Shown: in pieces, positions 1 through 8,766 of the stretch
Layout: each line of letters opens with the position of its first letter
Position numbering within the stretch: the stretch's first letter is position 1
Assembly: GCA_009392275.1 (NCBI GenBank)
Contig: VFGV01000007.1
Location: 1 to 52,629, forward strand
Length of the DNA stretch: 52,629 bases
Source: SAR202 cluster bacterium
GTDB taxonomy: Bacteria > Chloroflexota > Dehalococcoidia > Lucifugimonadales > UBA2962
Direction of reading: 5' to 3'
Position numbers and translations under genes: made by a program
The notes under the pieces: generated by a model
The model's input: the letters and a program-made list of their open reading frames with translations, nothing else
Told to the model about the DNA's origin: nothing
Database searches by the model: none

Positions 1-1062
1 GTATTGGGGCCAGTAGACCCCTCGACTTTAGGCATTACATTAACTCATGAACACTTGATTATCGATTTAACTCAGGTATTACCTCATATGCCAAGAGTGC
101 CAGGGGTAAAAAATGTACCTGATATTTACTCTGAGAAGTTGTCGCAGGAAAACATAGGGCTTGCTAGGTACCATTTTGCTCCTAATGAAGATAACTACCT
201 GATATCTGATGTAGATAATGCGATTGTTGAAGCAAACCTATATAAAGACTTTGGAGGTGGAACCTTAGTAGACGTTACTATCCCCGATATTGGAAGAGAT
301 CCAGTTGGACTGGCTACAATCGCACAAAAAACAGGACTGAATATAGTTATGGGGTCGGGCCATTATGTTGACGTGGCCCACCCAGAGGAGATGAATTCAA
401 AAAATGAAGAGGATATTGAATCCAAGATCGTATCTGACTTGACCTATGGGCTAGAAGCTTTGTCAGATAAAGGGGAATTCCTTGGACTCGATCGGATAAA
501 AGCAGGGATTATAGGTGAAGTTGGGTGTTCTTGGCCTTTGACTGATAACGAACGCAAAGTGCTGCGTGCCGCAGGTAGAGCTCAAAGTATTACAGGCTTT
601 CCAATACTTATTCACCCAGGTCGAGACGAAACCGCTCCGCTTGAAATATTAGAGGTTTTGGACGAGGTTGGTACAGATTTATCCCATACAATTATGGGTC
701 ACCTAGATAGAACTGTGTTCAAGAAAGAAACATTGACTGAAATAGCGAAATCTGGGGCGTACATGGAATGGGACCTATTTGGAAGAGAACAACACTACTA
801 TAACGGCAACGTAGATATTGATATGCCAAGTGATGCAAAGCGTATAGAAGATATAGCGTGGATAATGGGACAAGGGTACGAGAATAAAGTGGTGGTCGCA
901 CAGGACATATGTACAAAAGACCGCTTATTTAAATATGGTGGACATGGATATTTCTACATACTCTCTCAGATAATACCAAGAATGAGGTATAAGGATTATC
1001 CAGAGGAGTATATCAATAAGCTTTTTGTGGAAAATCCTGCAAAAGCCTTGACGATAGCTTAA
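1..1062 (+). CDS. Phosphotriesterase-family metal-dependent hydrolase, 5' end cut by window
   Basis: This is an amidohydrolase-superfamily TIM barrel of the phosphotriesterase/lactonase family. The frame is open to base 1 and family members have a few more N-terminal residues, so the true start is probably outside the window; a TTG at base 4 is only an apparent start. The metal site is readable: the HEH motif in LTHEHL, a glutamate in GIIGEVG where classical phosphotriesterases have a carboxylated lysine, histidines in ILIHPG and IMGHLDR, and an aspartate in VVAQDIC. A bridging Glu is typical of the phosphotriesterase-homology/lactonase branch, so a lactone or other ester is a likelier substrate than an organophosphate. 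No signal peptide is visible, so it is probably cytoplasmic. It heads a run of catabolic genes on the same strand. Family call is firm; substrate is unknown. Confidence 0.88.
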   Translation, partial: VLGPVDPSTLGITLTHEHLIIDLTQVLPHMPRVPGVKNVPDIYSEKLSQENIGLARYHFAPNEDNYLISDVDNAIVEANLYKDFGGGTLVDVTIPDIGRDPVGLATIAQKTGLNIVMGSGHYVDVAHPEEMNSKNEEDIESKIVSDLTYGLEALSDKGEFLGLDRIKAGIIGEVGCSWPLTDNERKVLRAAGRAQSITGFPILIHPGRDETAPLEILEVLDEVGTDLSHTIMGHLDRTVFKKETLTEIAKSGAYMEWDLFGREQHYYNGNVDIDMPSDAKRIEDIAWIMGQGYENKVVVAQDICTKDRLFKYGGHGYFYILSQIIPRMRYKDYPEEYINKLFVENPAKALTIA

Positions 1063-1151
1063 CTTGTATTACTCACGTATTTGAACTTAAATCAACTCAG
1101 TTTGGCGTTTAGGTTAGGTGGGTTAATGGTATAAAGATGCATTATTGAACT

Positions 1152-1763
1152 ATGAGCGATTCAAAAAGCCAACAGGTCAACTTTTTCCAGCGAATTTACG
1201 TAGAGGAAAAGCCAATTTGGGAGATTAATAGGCCTCAACGGGCTGTTATATCTTTATTAGAATCGGGTGTGATTAAGGGTAGGGTTTTAGAGTTGGGTTG
1301 TGGAACAGCGGAAAACGCGATATATCTAAACGCGAATGGTTTTGAAGTAGTTGGAATTGATCTATCAGAACATGCAATTAAACTTGCGCGCCAAAAGTCT
1401 AAAATTAAGGGAGCGTCCATCGAGTTAATTTGCGGCGACTTATTTAAACATGACTTTGGAGGAGAAGTATTTGACACTATTCTAGATTCTGGTGTTTTTC
1501 ATGGTTTCAGCGATAATGCCAGAAATAAGTATATGAAAGTGCTAAGGCAGCTTGCCAGGCCCGGGGGAATACTTCATTTAATTGCATGGAGTGAGTTTGA
1601 ACCAGGAGACGATGGTCCGCGGCGCATTTCTCGACATGAGATACAAAAGGTTTTTCAAAACGAATGGACGGACATTACGATTGTTAAGTCGATATATGAG
1701 ACAAACATACATGCAGACGGGGCTGCTGCATGGTTGGCCAGTATGACTAAGATGAGTAGGTAA
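1152..1763 (+). CDS. Class I SAM-dependent methyltransferase
   Basis: A 203-residue Rossmann methyltransferase. Motif I is VLELGCGTAENAIYL near residues 45-60, followed by the acidic loop of motif II (VVGIDLS) and a motif-III-like FDTILDSGVFHGF. The GCGTAENA form with a DSGVFH segment resembles the thiopurine-methyltransferase-like and tellurite-resistance-like small-molecule methyltransferases. The acceptor is not predictable. The start ATG at 1152 has no clear Shine-Dalgarno sequence. The stop codon overlaps the start of the EamA transporter gene in a TAATG, so the two are very likely co-translated. A pairing of small-molecule methylation with export is a reasonable but unproven reading. 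Confidence 0.85.
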   Translation: MSDSKSQQVNFFQRIYVEEKPIWEINRPQRAVISLLESGVIKGRVLELGCGTAENAIYLNANGFEVVGIDLSEHAIKLARQKSKIKGASIELICGDLFKHDFGGEVFDTILDSGVFHGFSDNARNKYMKVLRQLARPGGILHLIAWSEFEPGDDGPRRISRHEIQKVFQNEWTDITIVKSIYETNIHADGAAAWLASMTKMSR

Positions 1764-2662
1764 TGGACTGGATTCTTGCTGCTATTGCTTCTGCAATTGG
1801 TTTTGCCGGTGTAGGGATACTAGATAAAATCGTTATAGAAAAGCACTCACCTAGCCCACGCATATTTATGATATTTGCTGGTGCATTACAGCTGCCGGGT
1901 TCTCTTATACCCATGGCTTTTGTTGGATTCGAATCATATTCAGCAATCAATATATTAGTAGCAGGCGGGTCAGGCGTATTGATAGGAGTCTCACTTCTTT
2001 TGATGTTTCTGGCATTGAGGCACCAAGATGCTTCTGTAGTGGCATCCGTATATCAAACAGCTCCAGTTTTTGTCGCCATAATTGCTGTGGTCTTCTTAAA
2101 AGAGTCCCTGACGGTATTGCAATGGACAGCTATTTTATTAACTGTGGCTGGAGCAGTACTAATATCTTTAAAAAAAACAGGTGTTGGGTTTGGCAGTCTT
2201 GGGATTTGGTTTTTCGTTATGATTGTTGCCAGTATATTTTTTGGTGCAGGATTGTCTCTAACTAAAGCTGCTCTGAATGAAATGTCGTTTTGGAATGTAT
2301 TTGCTTACCGTGGTATTGGCACAGCGATCCCATTAATGCTTTTGCCGATTACCAGAGACACCATAAAAGAAAGCATATTATTCATAAAAAATGTAAAGGG
2401 ATTATCGATAGTCGTTTTTAGTGAAGCGATTCTGGCTTTCGCTGCGTTATGGTTAACGACTATCGCAATTGATAATAGCCCTGTAGCGTTAGCTACAGCG
2501 ATCATGTCTACACGACCTCTGTTTGCGGTGATATTCGGAGCCATCCTGAGCTTAAGTTATATAAGAATTTTGGATGAACCATTGGATAGGGGTTCAATAA
2601 CACAAAGATCATTTGCCGTAGTTATGATAATTGTCGGTGTTTCAGGCATTTCACTTCTTTAG
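1763..2662 (+). CDS. EamA/DMT-family transporter
   Basis: A 299-residue inner-membrane protein with about ten hydrophobic helices arranged as two EamA halves. The first half ends with the conserved VFLKESLTVLQWTAILLTVAGAVL segment type (residues about 110-135, quoted in part), and the second half repeats the pattern after residue 150. DMT-family members export amino acids, nucleotides or other small metabolites. The start ATG overlaps the preceding methyltransferase stop by one base. It ends 15 bases before the convergent SDR gene, and no terminator hairpin is obvious in that gap. The substrate cannot be told from sequence. Confidence 0.85.
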   Translation: MDWILAAIASAIGFAGVGILDKIVIEKHSPSPRIFMIFAGALQLPGSLIPMAFVGFESYSAINILVAGGSGVLIGVSLLLMFLALRHQDASVVASVYQTAPVFVAIIAVVFLKESLTVLQWTAILLTVAGAVLISLKKTGVGFGSLGIWFFVMIVASIFFGAGLSLTKAALNEMSFWNVFAYRGIGTAIPLMLLPITRDTIKESILFIKNVKGLSIVVFSEAILAFAALWLTTIAIDNSPVALATAIMSTRPLFAVIFGAILSLSYIRILDEPLDRGSITQRSFAVVMIIVGVSGISLL

Positions 2663-2676
2663 CAAAGAAATAAGCG

Positions 2677-3459
2677 TTATACCACAGGCAGGGGTGCTAA
2701 CATTCCTCCGTCGACAATTAGCGATATCCCTGTTATCCACTCAGCGTCATCAGATGCTAGGAATAAGGCGGCAAGTCCAATATCTTTTGGAAGACCAAGT
2801 CTCGGTAAAGGTGTTTTTTCAATTGAATCTTTTATATCTTGTTCTGTAAGTTCGTCTTGTATGGCAGTTTCAATGTAGCCAGGGCATATCGCGTTGACGG
2901 TTCCTCCATGAGGTGCCAATTCGAGTGCAGTATCTTTAGTGAGATTTACAACACCTGCCTTACTTGCTGCATATGCAGGACCACCTCCTCCATGGAAGGC
3001 GTGAACAGAAGCTATATTAATAATCCTACCTGTTTCTGATTTCTTAATATGCGGTACGGCATACTTAGTAGCCAGGAACACGCCTCGTAAATTTATATCT
3101 ACAAGATTGTCGAAATCTTCTGTAGTAGTTTCTTGACTATTTCTGTTGAAACATATGCCAGCATTATTAACCAAGATATCTACTCGGTTATGTTTCTTAA
3201 CTGTTTTATCGACTAGTTTTCTTATACTATTTTCATCAGACATATCACACTGCATGAATGTGCCCTGCCCGCCTGATTTTGATATTTCATCAACAGTGGG
3301 GGTTGTTGTGCTTTTCTCATGGTATTTACCTCGCCTAGGAGATTCATCAATATCTGCTACGATTACATGGGCTCCTTCATTACTTAAAGCGAGTGCAATT
3401 GCTCTTCCTATGCCAGAGCTGCCACCGGTTACTATAGCTAATCTGTTCTTCAATCGCAT
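2677..3459 (-). CDS. Short-chain dehydrogenase/reductase
   Basis: A 260-residue classical SDR. It shows the cofactor motif TGGSSGIG (residues 11-18), NNAG in DILVNNAGICF, the catalytic Ser in IINIASVHAF and the YxxxK pair in PAYAASKAG, and ends in the usual ISLIVDGG segment. After the second beta strand there is an insertion with the sequence SPRRGKYHEK, typical of the glucose-1-dehydrogenase-like subgroup that often binds NAD. The ATG is preceded by a good AGGAG. It is transcribed divergently from the hydroxyacid dehydrogenase at 3620 across a 160-base AT-rich spacer. It is distinct from the tandem SDR pair at 6268-7843. The substrate is unknown. Confidence 0.9.
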   Translation of the reverse strand: MRLKNRLAIVTGGSSGIGRAIALALSNEGAHVIVADIDESPRRGKYHEKSTTTPTVDEISKSGGQGTFMQCDMSDENSIRKLVDKTVKKHNRVDILVNNAGICFNRNSQETTTEDFDNLVDINLRGVFLATKYAVPHIKKSETGRIINIASVHAFHGGGGPAYAASKAGVVNLTKDTALELAPHGGTVNAICPGYIETAIQDELTEQDIKDSIEKTPLPRLGLPKDIGLAALFLASDDAEWITGISLIVDGGMLAPLPVV

Positions 3460-3619
3460 GTTAGTCTCCTGACTCTTTATAAAAGCTTATTTTTGTTAAC
3501 TTACATTATAAATAATAATATTAACTTGATTATTCAAAGAAATTTATGAATTTACAAATACCGACTGAAGTTCCTTTTCTTTACAATACTTCGTGTAAAT
3601 TTGCTCAGGAAATTAACTA

Positions 3620-4594
3620 ATGTATAAACTTGTTTTGATGCCTACGCTGTCAGACTTACAAAAACGATGGGCCAGAAGATTAGATGATGAATTACCAGGA
3701 TACAGAGTGGTCAATGTAGATGATGATAACGCTATGACCGAGATTGCAGATGCAGATGCAGCCTTTGGGTATGTTCCTGGTAATTTACTAAAACGAGCAA
3801 GCAAGCTTAGATGGATACAGGCACACCATGCAGCTCCACCACCCGGTTTTTACTATGATGACCTGACACATAGTTCAGTTACAGTAACGAATTTTCGCGG
3901 AGTATATAACGACCATATAAGTGCTCACATAATGATGTATGTGTTAGGACTGTCACGCGGCATAACTGGCTATTTGAGTGCCCAAAAAGAGCGATCGTAT
4001 AATGTTGACGCCAATGATGCGCCATTTGTTTTTTTACCGGATTCAACATCCATCATATTCGGTATAGGCGGTATAGGAACTGAAGTATCTAAACATTGCA
4101 AAAGTTTTGGGATGAATGTTATTGGCATAGATCCTAGAGTTACACAGGCTCCAGAGACGGTAGATCAGCTTGTCAAACCTAATGAATACCACACTGTGAT
4201 TGGCAAAGGTGATTTTGTTATTGTTACTATGCCACATACTCCGGAAAACGAGTTCTTTTTTAATTCTGAAGTTTTCTCAATGATGAAACCATCCGCTTAT
4301 TTTATTAACATTGGCAGAGGAAAGACCACTAGGCTTAAAGATCTTGTTTCAGCTATAAAATCAGGCGAAATTGCAGGAGCAGGTCTCGATGTTTTTGACA
4401 CTGAACCTTTGCCGAAAGACCATGAATTATGGAGTCTACCAAATGTCATATTGACACCTCACGTAGCTGCGAAAGAGGATGGAGGTGGAGGAGATGTTAA
4501 TGAAAGAAAATATAAGGTATTACTCGAAAATGCTCGACGGTTTGAAAAAGGCGAAAAGCTATTAAACATTGTTGATAAAAGTCTTTGGTTTTAA
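3620..4594 (+). CDS. D-2-hydroxyacid dehydrogenase family protein
   Basis: A 324-residue NAD(P)-dependent D-isomer-specific 2-hydroxyacid dehydrogenase. The nucleotide-binding motif is GIGGIGTEV near residue 150. The catalytic Arg lies in INIGRGK, the Glu in DVFDTEPLP and the His in LTPHVAA, all in the expected order. The start ATG has AGGA nine bases upstream. The following MFS gene begins 12 bases after the stop and in the same frame, so the two look like an operon for uptake and reduction or oxidation of an organic acid. Residues after the catalytic His include a glycine-rich EDGGGGDVNE stretch that may affect the active-site lid. The exact substrate is not predictable. Confidence 0.9.
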   Translation: MYKLVLMPTLSDLQKRWARRLDDELPGYRVVNVDDDNAMTEIADADAAFGYVPGNLLKRASKLRWIQAHHAAPPPGFYYDDLTHSSVTVTNFRGVYNDHISAHIMMYVLGLSRGITGYLSAQKERSYNVDANDAPFVFLPDSTSIIFGIGGIGTEVSKHCKSFGMNVIGIDPRVTQAPETVDQLVKPNEYHTVIGKGDFVIVTMPHTPENEFFFNSEVFSMMKPSAYFINIGRGKTTRLKDLVSAIKSGEIAGAGLDVFDTEPLPKDHELWSLPNVILTPHVAAKEDGGGGDVNERKYKVLLENARRFEKGEKLLNIVDKSLWF

Positions 4595-4606
4595 ATAGAT
4601 GCAAAT

Positions 4607-5890
4607 TTGATTTTTCCTGAAGACAACGCTACATCTAAATCATCTTGGATCAATCTTATACCATTTAATTATGGATGGATCATTGTTATGGTCGCCTGGC
4701 TCGGTATGTTTATGTCCGGCCCGGGACAAACTTTCGTTGTAGCAATCTTTGTTGATCCTATAATTGAAGATACCGGATGGTCTCGAACTACTGTTTCCGG
4801 GGTTTATACCGCAGGTTCTATTGGCGCCTTCATTGGAGCAATAATCGCTGGCCGTAGTTTTGATAAATTTGGAGCCCGGGTTGTTTTAACTGCCGTAGCC
4901 GCTCTTTTTGGATTGGCAACCGTGTTGATGGGCCAGGTAACTCATCCTGCTCATCTTTTCTTAGGGTTTTGGGGTATACGGAGTTTGGGCCAGACCGCTC
5001 TTTCCATGGTCTCTACTAGCACAGTAAATATTTGGTTTATTCGCCTTCGAGGTAAAGCAACAGCCATCACTTCTTTAGCTGCTCCTGTCTCTCAAATAGC
5101 CCTACCACCGTTGGTATACTTTTTGATTGTTAACAATGGTTGGCGTACCACATGGGTCATCCTGGGAATTGCTATTTGGGTAGTACTTTTGCCGCCTGCA
5201 ATATTACTTATCAGGCGTACTCCTGAATCCGTTGGTTTAAAACCTGATATGGGACGTAAGGACGTTGTGGAATCAAGTCACTCGCAATCCAGTGTTAAAG
5301 AAGAATCTTGGACCTCCAAACATGCCATGAGAACCAAAGCTTTCTGGTTAATAATTTTCGCTGGTACAGCAGGATCATTGATCGGCACTGCTATGACATT
5401 TCATCACATGTCAATCTTGAATTCCAGAGGTATTACTGACACTCAAGCTACATTAGTATTAAGTTTGACCGCTGCTGTGGGTGTTTTTAGTACCATGTTA
5501 ACTGGGCACCTTCTTGATAAGCTGCCGAATCGTTTTATTCTTGCTGCAGGACAACTAGCATTAATGGCATCTATGGCATGGATTTTTATAGTACAAGATC
5601 TTTGGCATGCAGTGATTTATGGAATTTTTACAGGCATTGCACAAGGACTGATATACACGACAATGATCGTAATATTTCCTAATTATTTTGGTAGGAGACA
5701 CTTAGGAACTATTATGGGCGTCGCGACAATTGGTATGGTTGTTTCAAGTGGCCTGGGTCCATTACCTTTTGGTGCACTTTATGAGATGTCCAACAACTAT
5801 GATTTAGCTATTATTAGCTTCTTGCCGCTGCCGGCTTTGTGTACAGTAGCAGCCCTGTTTGCGCCACCACCTACACACAAACTAGATTGA
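4607..5890 (+). CDS. MFS transporter, OFA/monocarboxylate-like
   Basis: A 427-residue major facilitator protein with twelve predicted helices. The first-half signature is near FIGAIIAGRSFDKFGARVV, and the counterpart between helices 8 and 9 is TGHLLDKLPNRF. The N-terminal phrase ending in DTGWSRTTVSG is characteristic of the oxalate/formate antiporter and monocarboxylate branch. The start is taken as TTG at 4607, because the ATG at 4599 is in a frame that stops at once and the preceding gene's TAA lies in frame 12 bases upstream. It follows the hydroxyacid dehydrogenase directly, which supports transport of a hydroxy- or keto-acid. The Shine-Dalgarno sequence is poor, so translation may be coupled. 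Confidence 0.88.
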   Translation: MIFPEDNATSKSSWINLIPFNYGWIIVMVAWLGMFMSGPGQTFVVAIFVDPIIEDTGWSRTTVSGVYTAGSIGAFIGAIIAGRSFDKFGARVVLTAVAALFGLATVLMGQVTHPAHLFLGFWGIRSLGQTALSMVSTSTVNIWFIRLRGKATAITSLAAPVSQIALPPLVYFLIVNNGWRTTWVILGIAIWVVLLPPAILLIRRTPESVGLKPDMGRKDVVESSHSQSSVKEESWTSKHAMRTKAFWLIIFAGTAGSLIGTAMTFHHMSILNSRGITDTQATLVLSLTAAVGVFSTMLTGHLLDKLPNRFILAAGQLALMASMAWIFIVQDLWHAVIYGIFTGIAQGLIYTTMIVIFPNYFGRRHLGTIMGVATIGMVVSSGLGPLPFGALYEMSNNYDLAIISFLPLPALCTVAALFAPPPTHKLD

Positions 5891-6052
5891 TTTAACGGTG
5901 TTGTTTTTATAAAAACGATGTAAAAGATGGTACAGGAATTTAATAAGCCTGCTTGTTAATAAAAATATATCCAGAACAAATATGGTTGCAATTATGAGGC
6001 TTACAAATACTACTCCCACAATAGTCCAGAACCAATACCAATTCCAATTCAT
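5882..6052 (-). CDS. Small single-helix membrane protein (56 aa)
   Basis: An unrecognised small protein. The best start is the ATG at 6052, because CAGGAG lies seven bases upstream; the frame is open to 6088 but that extension has no ribosome site. The protein begins MNWNWYWFW, continues with one strong hydrophobic helix (about residues 8-35) and ends in a basic tail rich in Lys, Arg and His, giving a positive-inside C-terminus. Its 3' end overlaps the end of the convergent MFS gene by nine bases. It sits alone on the minus strand. Evidence for being real is the ribosome site and the coherent membrane topology; no homologue is recalled. Confidence 0.5.
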   Translation of the reverse strand: MNWNWYWFWTIVGVVFVSLIIATIFVLDIFLLTSRLIKFLYHLLHRFYKNNTVKSI

Positions 6053-6267
6053 TTTCAACTCCTGAGCGGTTGATCTATTAACTTGCAATAGAGCCTAGCT
6101 TAGAGTAAACATCTTAGATCTTTAAGATTTACCTCATACTAGGATACTTAAATATTGTGTAACTGATTCGATGACTATAACATCGTAAAGCTTAATCAGC
6201 CAAATTGAATATCAAGTCAGTTCAAAAAGGATATTGAGGCAATATAATTACATCGAGGAACTGTATT
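6053..6267. other. Intergenic spacer upstream of tandem SDR pair
   Basis: This AT-rich spacer separates the small minus-strand membrane protein from the tandem SDR genes. It must hold the promoters for both directions. I see a weak extended AT-rich stretch around 6140-6160, but no convincing pair of -35 and -10 boxes, no riboswitch and no repeat. Confidence 0.4.
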
Positions 6268-7032
6268 ATGAGATTACATCACAAGGTGTCGATAGTAACT
6301 GGTGGCGGATCTGGAATTGGGAGAGCAACGTGTCAAAGGTTCGCTAAAGAGGGATCTTCCGTGATAGTTGCAGAAATAAATCAACAAACAGGTCAAGAAA
6401 CTGTAGATTTAATTAGCAATAACGGTGGGATCGCACATCTGTTTTCTCTAGATGTGACCGATCCTAATTCGGTCAATGAAATGATATCAGAAACATGCAG
6501 ACGGTTTGGAACTATCGATATATTAGTCAATAATGCAGTCGCTTTTGTTATGGGGACTGTTGAAGATGCTACTGAAGATGATTGGATGAGGGTCTTTAAA
6601 ACGAATGTGATTGGGTACGCGAATTGCATAAAGGCAGTCGCTCCAGTATTCCGTGACGCTGGAGGCGGGGCGATTGTAAATATAGCTTCAGTCAGTGCAT
6701 TCATAGCACAGCCTAAATTCGTTCCATACAATGCTTCCAAAGGAGCTGTTTCTCAGTTAACTAGATGCTCTGCACTAGATCTCGCAGCCGACAATATTAG
6801 AGTAAACGCTATTTGTCCTGGATCAATAGAAACCGCCGGTGCAACTAAGGTCAACATAGATTTAGGTCTAGACCCCGTTGAAGCTAATAAAGCATTAGCT
6901 GAAGAATCCCTGATGAAGAGAATGGGTAAACCTGAAGAGATAGCTTCAGTAGCATTATTCCTCGCTTCGAAAGATGCTTCGTTTATCACTGGCGCTCATA
7001 TTGTTGTTGATGGCGGAGCGACTATAGATTAG
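6268..7032 (+). CDS. Short-chain dehydrogenase/reductase, tandem copy 1
   Basis: A 254-residue classical SDR with TGGGSGIGRA near the N-terminus, catalytic Ser in IVNIASVSAF and Tyr/Lys in VPYNASKGA. The third signature, normally NNAG, reads NNAV here. It ends in the usual GAHIVVDGG. The ATG has GGAA about nine bases upstream. It is a paralogue of the next gene (46 bases downstream), with the same length and clearly related sequence throughout, so the pair arose by tandem duplication. A 69-base block (6335-6403) is identical in both copies. Substrate unknown; likely a cytoplasmic NAD(P)-dependent alcohol or ketone oxidoreductase. Confidence 0.92.
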   Translation: MRLHHKVSIVTGGGSGIGRATCQRFAKEGSSVIVAEINQQTGQETVDLISNNGGIAHLFSLDVTDPNSVNEMISETCRRFGTIDILVNNAVAFVMGTVEDATEDDWMRVFKTNVIGYANCIKAVAPVFRDAGGGAIVNIASVSAFIAQPKFVPYNASKGAVSQLTRCSALDLAADNIRVNAICPGSIETAGATKVNIDLGLDPVEANKALAEESLMKRMGKPEEIASVALFLASKDASFITGAHIVVDGGATID

Positions 7033-7078
7033 TGCAAAGGGCAAGTTATTATTTAAGACAGTTCGTAAGAGGTAAAAA

Positions 7079-7843
7079 TTGCGACTAACGAAAAAGGTAT
7101 CGATAGTAACTGGAGGTGGTTCTGGAATTGGAAGAGCTACATGTGAAAGGTTCGCTAAAGAGGGATCTTCCGTGATAGTTGCAGAAATAAATCAACAAAC
7201 AGGTCAAGAAACTGCGAAGCTGATTACTGAGTCTGGAGGAATAGCTAGTTTTTTGCCACTCGACGTTACTAATCCACATTCTATTAAAACCATGGTGGAA
7301 CATACGATAAGCATATATGGAACTATCGATGTTTTAGTTAACAATGCAGCCGCTTTCTCGATGGGTTCAGTAGAAGATTCAACGAACGACGACTGGATTC
7401 ATGCACTACGCACAAACGTAATTGGCTACGCGAATTGTATAAAACAAGTTGCGCCAATATTTCGTCAGTCTGGAGGCGGATCAATAATAAATATTGCTTC
7501 CGTAAGTGGTTTCATAGCAGAATCTGCAGCTGTACCTTATAACGCTTCTAAGGGGGCAGTAATGCAACTAACAAGGTGTGCTGCAATGGATCTGGCTGAT
7601 GATCAGATAAGAGTGAATGGTATTTGTCCAGGGGATATAGAAACTGATGGAGTAGCTCAACTTATTATCAATCGTGGTTTAGAACTTACCAAAGCTAATG
7701 AAGAGATGGCTGAAACATCCTTAATGAAAAGATTAGGTAAGCCTGAAGAAATAGCTTCTGTGGCACTATTCCTTGCATCAGAAGATGCATCTTTTATGAC
7801 GGGAGCACATCTGGTTGTTGATGGCGGTCAAACTATAAATTAG
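7079..7843 (+). CDS. Short-chain dehydrogenase/reductase, tandem copy 2
   Basis: The second SDR of the tandem pair, also 254 residues. It carries TGGGSGIGRA, NNAA in place of NNAG, Ser in INIASVSGF and Tyr/Lys in VPYNASKGA. The start is TTG at 7079, supported by GAGG six bases upstream; no ATG exists at the position matching copy 1. Both copies lack the canonical glycine of NNAG, which points to a common ancestor with that change. The gene ends inside the tail of the convergent PPOX-fold gene (11-base overlap). It probably shares an operon with copy 1. Substrate is unknown. Confidence 0.92.
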   Translation: MRLTKKVSIVTGGGSGIGRATCERFAKEGSSVIVAEINQQTGQETAKLITESGGIASFLPLDVTNPHSIKTMVEHTISIYGTIDVLVNNAAAFSMGSVEDSTNDDWIHALRTNVIGYANCIKQVAPIFRQSGGGSIINIASVSGFIAESAAVPYNASKGAVMQLTRCAAMDLADDQIRVNGICPGDIETDGVAQLIINRGLELTKANEEMAETSLMKRLGKPEEIASVALFLASEDASFMTGAHLVVDGGQTIN

Positions 7844-8291
7844 TAACAAATCCAGACGGAATACTAATTAATGGTCCATAGAATCTATCCGGTTCGATGT
7901 ATACGACAACTCTCTTTTCAATCGACATTACCTGATCAAATTCGTTCCAGTTCGGATGGTCCTTCCCTGCTCCAGATATGTAAACTTCTCTTAAGTATGC
8001 ACCTAGTTTATTCTGGCCTGCAGTTTTATAATCGATCACTTCAGCGTTTCCCTCCAAAACTACAAACGGGTACCAATTATCGGCAGATATCAAAACAGAG
8101 CAACGGGGATCTCGCCTTAGATTAACAGTCTTAGCCGTCGCTTGTGGAGTGCTAAAGGCGACGCCGTTTCTCCATAATCCCACGGTCACGATACTTAACT
8201 GAGACAATCCATTCTGTCGAAATGTCGAAAAAACACTATTATGATTGTTTTGTAGGAATTGTTTAAGGTGTAGATTGTCATTTATGTTCAT
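7833..8291 (-). CDS. PPOX-class (flavin or F420-binding) pyridoxamine 5'-phosphate oxidase-fold protein
   Basis: A 152-residue split-barrel protein. The N-terminal phrase on the pattern SQLSIVTVGLWRNGVAFST followed by TAKTVNLRRDPRCSVLI is characteristic of the PPOX-class F420-dependent family (strands binding cofactor phosphate, with the NLRRDPR motif). Actinobacteria and Chloroflexota members reduce or oxidise varied substrates with F420 or FMN. The ATG has AAAGGA eight bases upstream. It is convergent with the second tandem SDR, overlapping its 3' end by 11 bases. Which cofactor is used cannot be decided here. Confidence 0.82.
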   Translation of the reverse strand: MNINDNLHLKQFLQNNHNSVFSTFRQNGLSQLSIVTVGLWRNGVAFSTPQATAKTVNLRRDPRCSVLISADNWYPFVVLEGNAEVIDYKTAGQNKLGAYLREVYISGAGKDHPNWNEFDQVMSIEKRVVVYIEPDRFYGPLISIPSGFVTNL

Positions 8292-8380
8292 AATGAATCC
8301 TTTCCACTAAAGTTGTTATTGAGGTTACCTGTAAATTAAACTTACAGAATCCTTGCGTTCAAATAAAGAGATTTTGAGTT

Positions 8381-8758
8381 ATTGGTAAAAGAGTAAAAAT
8401 AAAGATAGCCGATATATCAGTCTATGCTGATTTAGATGCTTCATCTATGGCAGATACTATATGGAATAACCTGCCTCTCACAGGAGAGGCAAGTATTTGG
8501 GGAGATGAGATTTATTTTGGAACGAACATATCGGTAGTAGCTGAAGAAAATGCCTCTGATGTAGTTAAGTCAGGTGAATTAGCATATTGGCCTCCCGGTA
8601 GAGCATTTTGCATTTTCTTTGGTGCAACTCCAGTAAGTGTTTCTAATGAGAGTCGCGCTGCTAGTCCAGTTAATGTGTTTGGTAAAGTAGATGGAGACGA
8701 GCACATTTTTAGAAATGTCTCCACTGGGATGTTAGTTCAAATAGAAGCGGTGGAATAA
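8381..8758 (+). CDS. Cyclophilin-like (TM1367-type) protein with uncertain start
   Basis: A small protein of the cyclophilin-like beta-barrel family (TM1367/DUF369 type). Diagnostic phrases are TIWNNLPLTGEASIWGDEIYF, which is one residue too long to quote whole, and YWPPGRAFCIFFG further on. The first ATG in frame is 8447, but homologues normally carry an extra N-terminal beta strand, and the codons just upstream encode exactly such a strand (KIKIADISVYADLDASS). No ATG, GTG or TTG exists between that strand and the in-frame TGA ending at 8377; only ATT (8381) or ATA codons are available. I therefore give the maximal span; the conservative version is 8447-8758. TenA starts eight bases after its stop, so the two are probably co-transcribed. 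Confidence 0.65.
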   Translation: MGKRVKIKIADISVYADLDASSMADTIWNNLPLTGEASIWGDEIYFGTNISVVAEENASDVVKSGELAYWPPGRAFCIFFGATPVSVSNESRAASPVNVFGKVDGDEHIFRNVSTGMLVQIEAVE

Positions 8759-8766
8759 AAGTTAAA

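Noticed and set aside
8292-8446. TPP riboswitch upstream of the tenA unit
   Set aside because: The CTGAGA and ACCTGATC elements of the THI box are not present.
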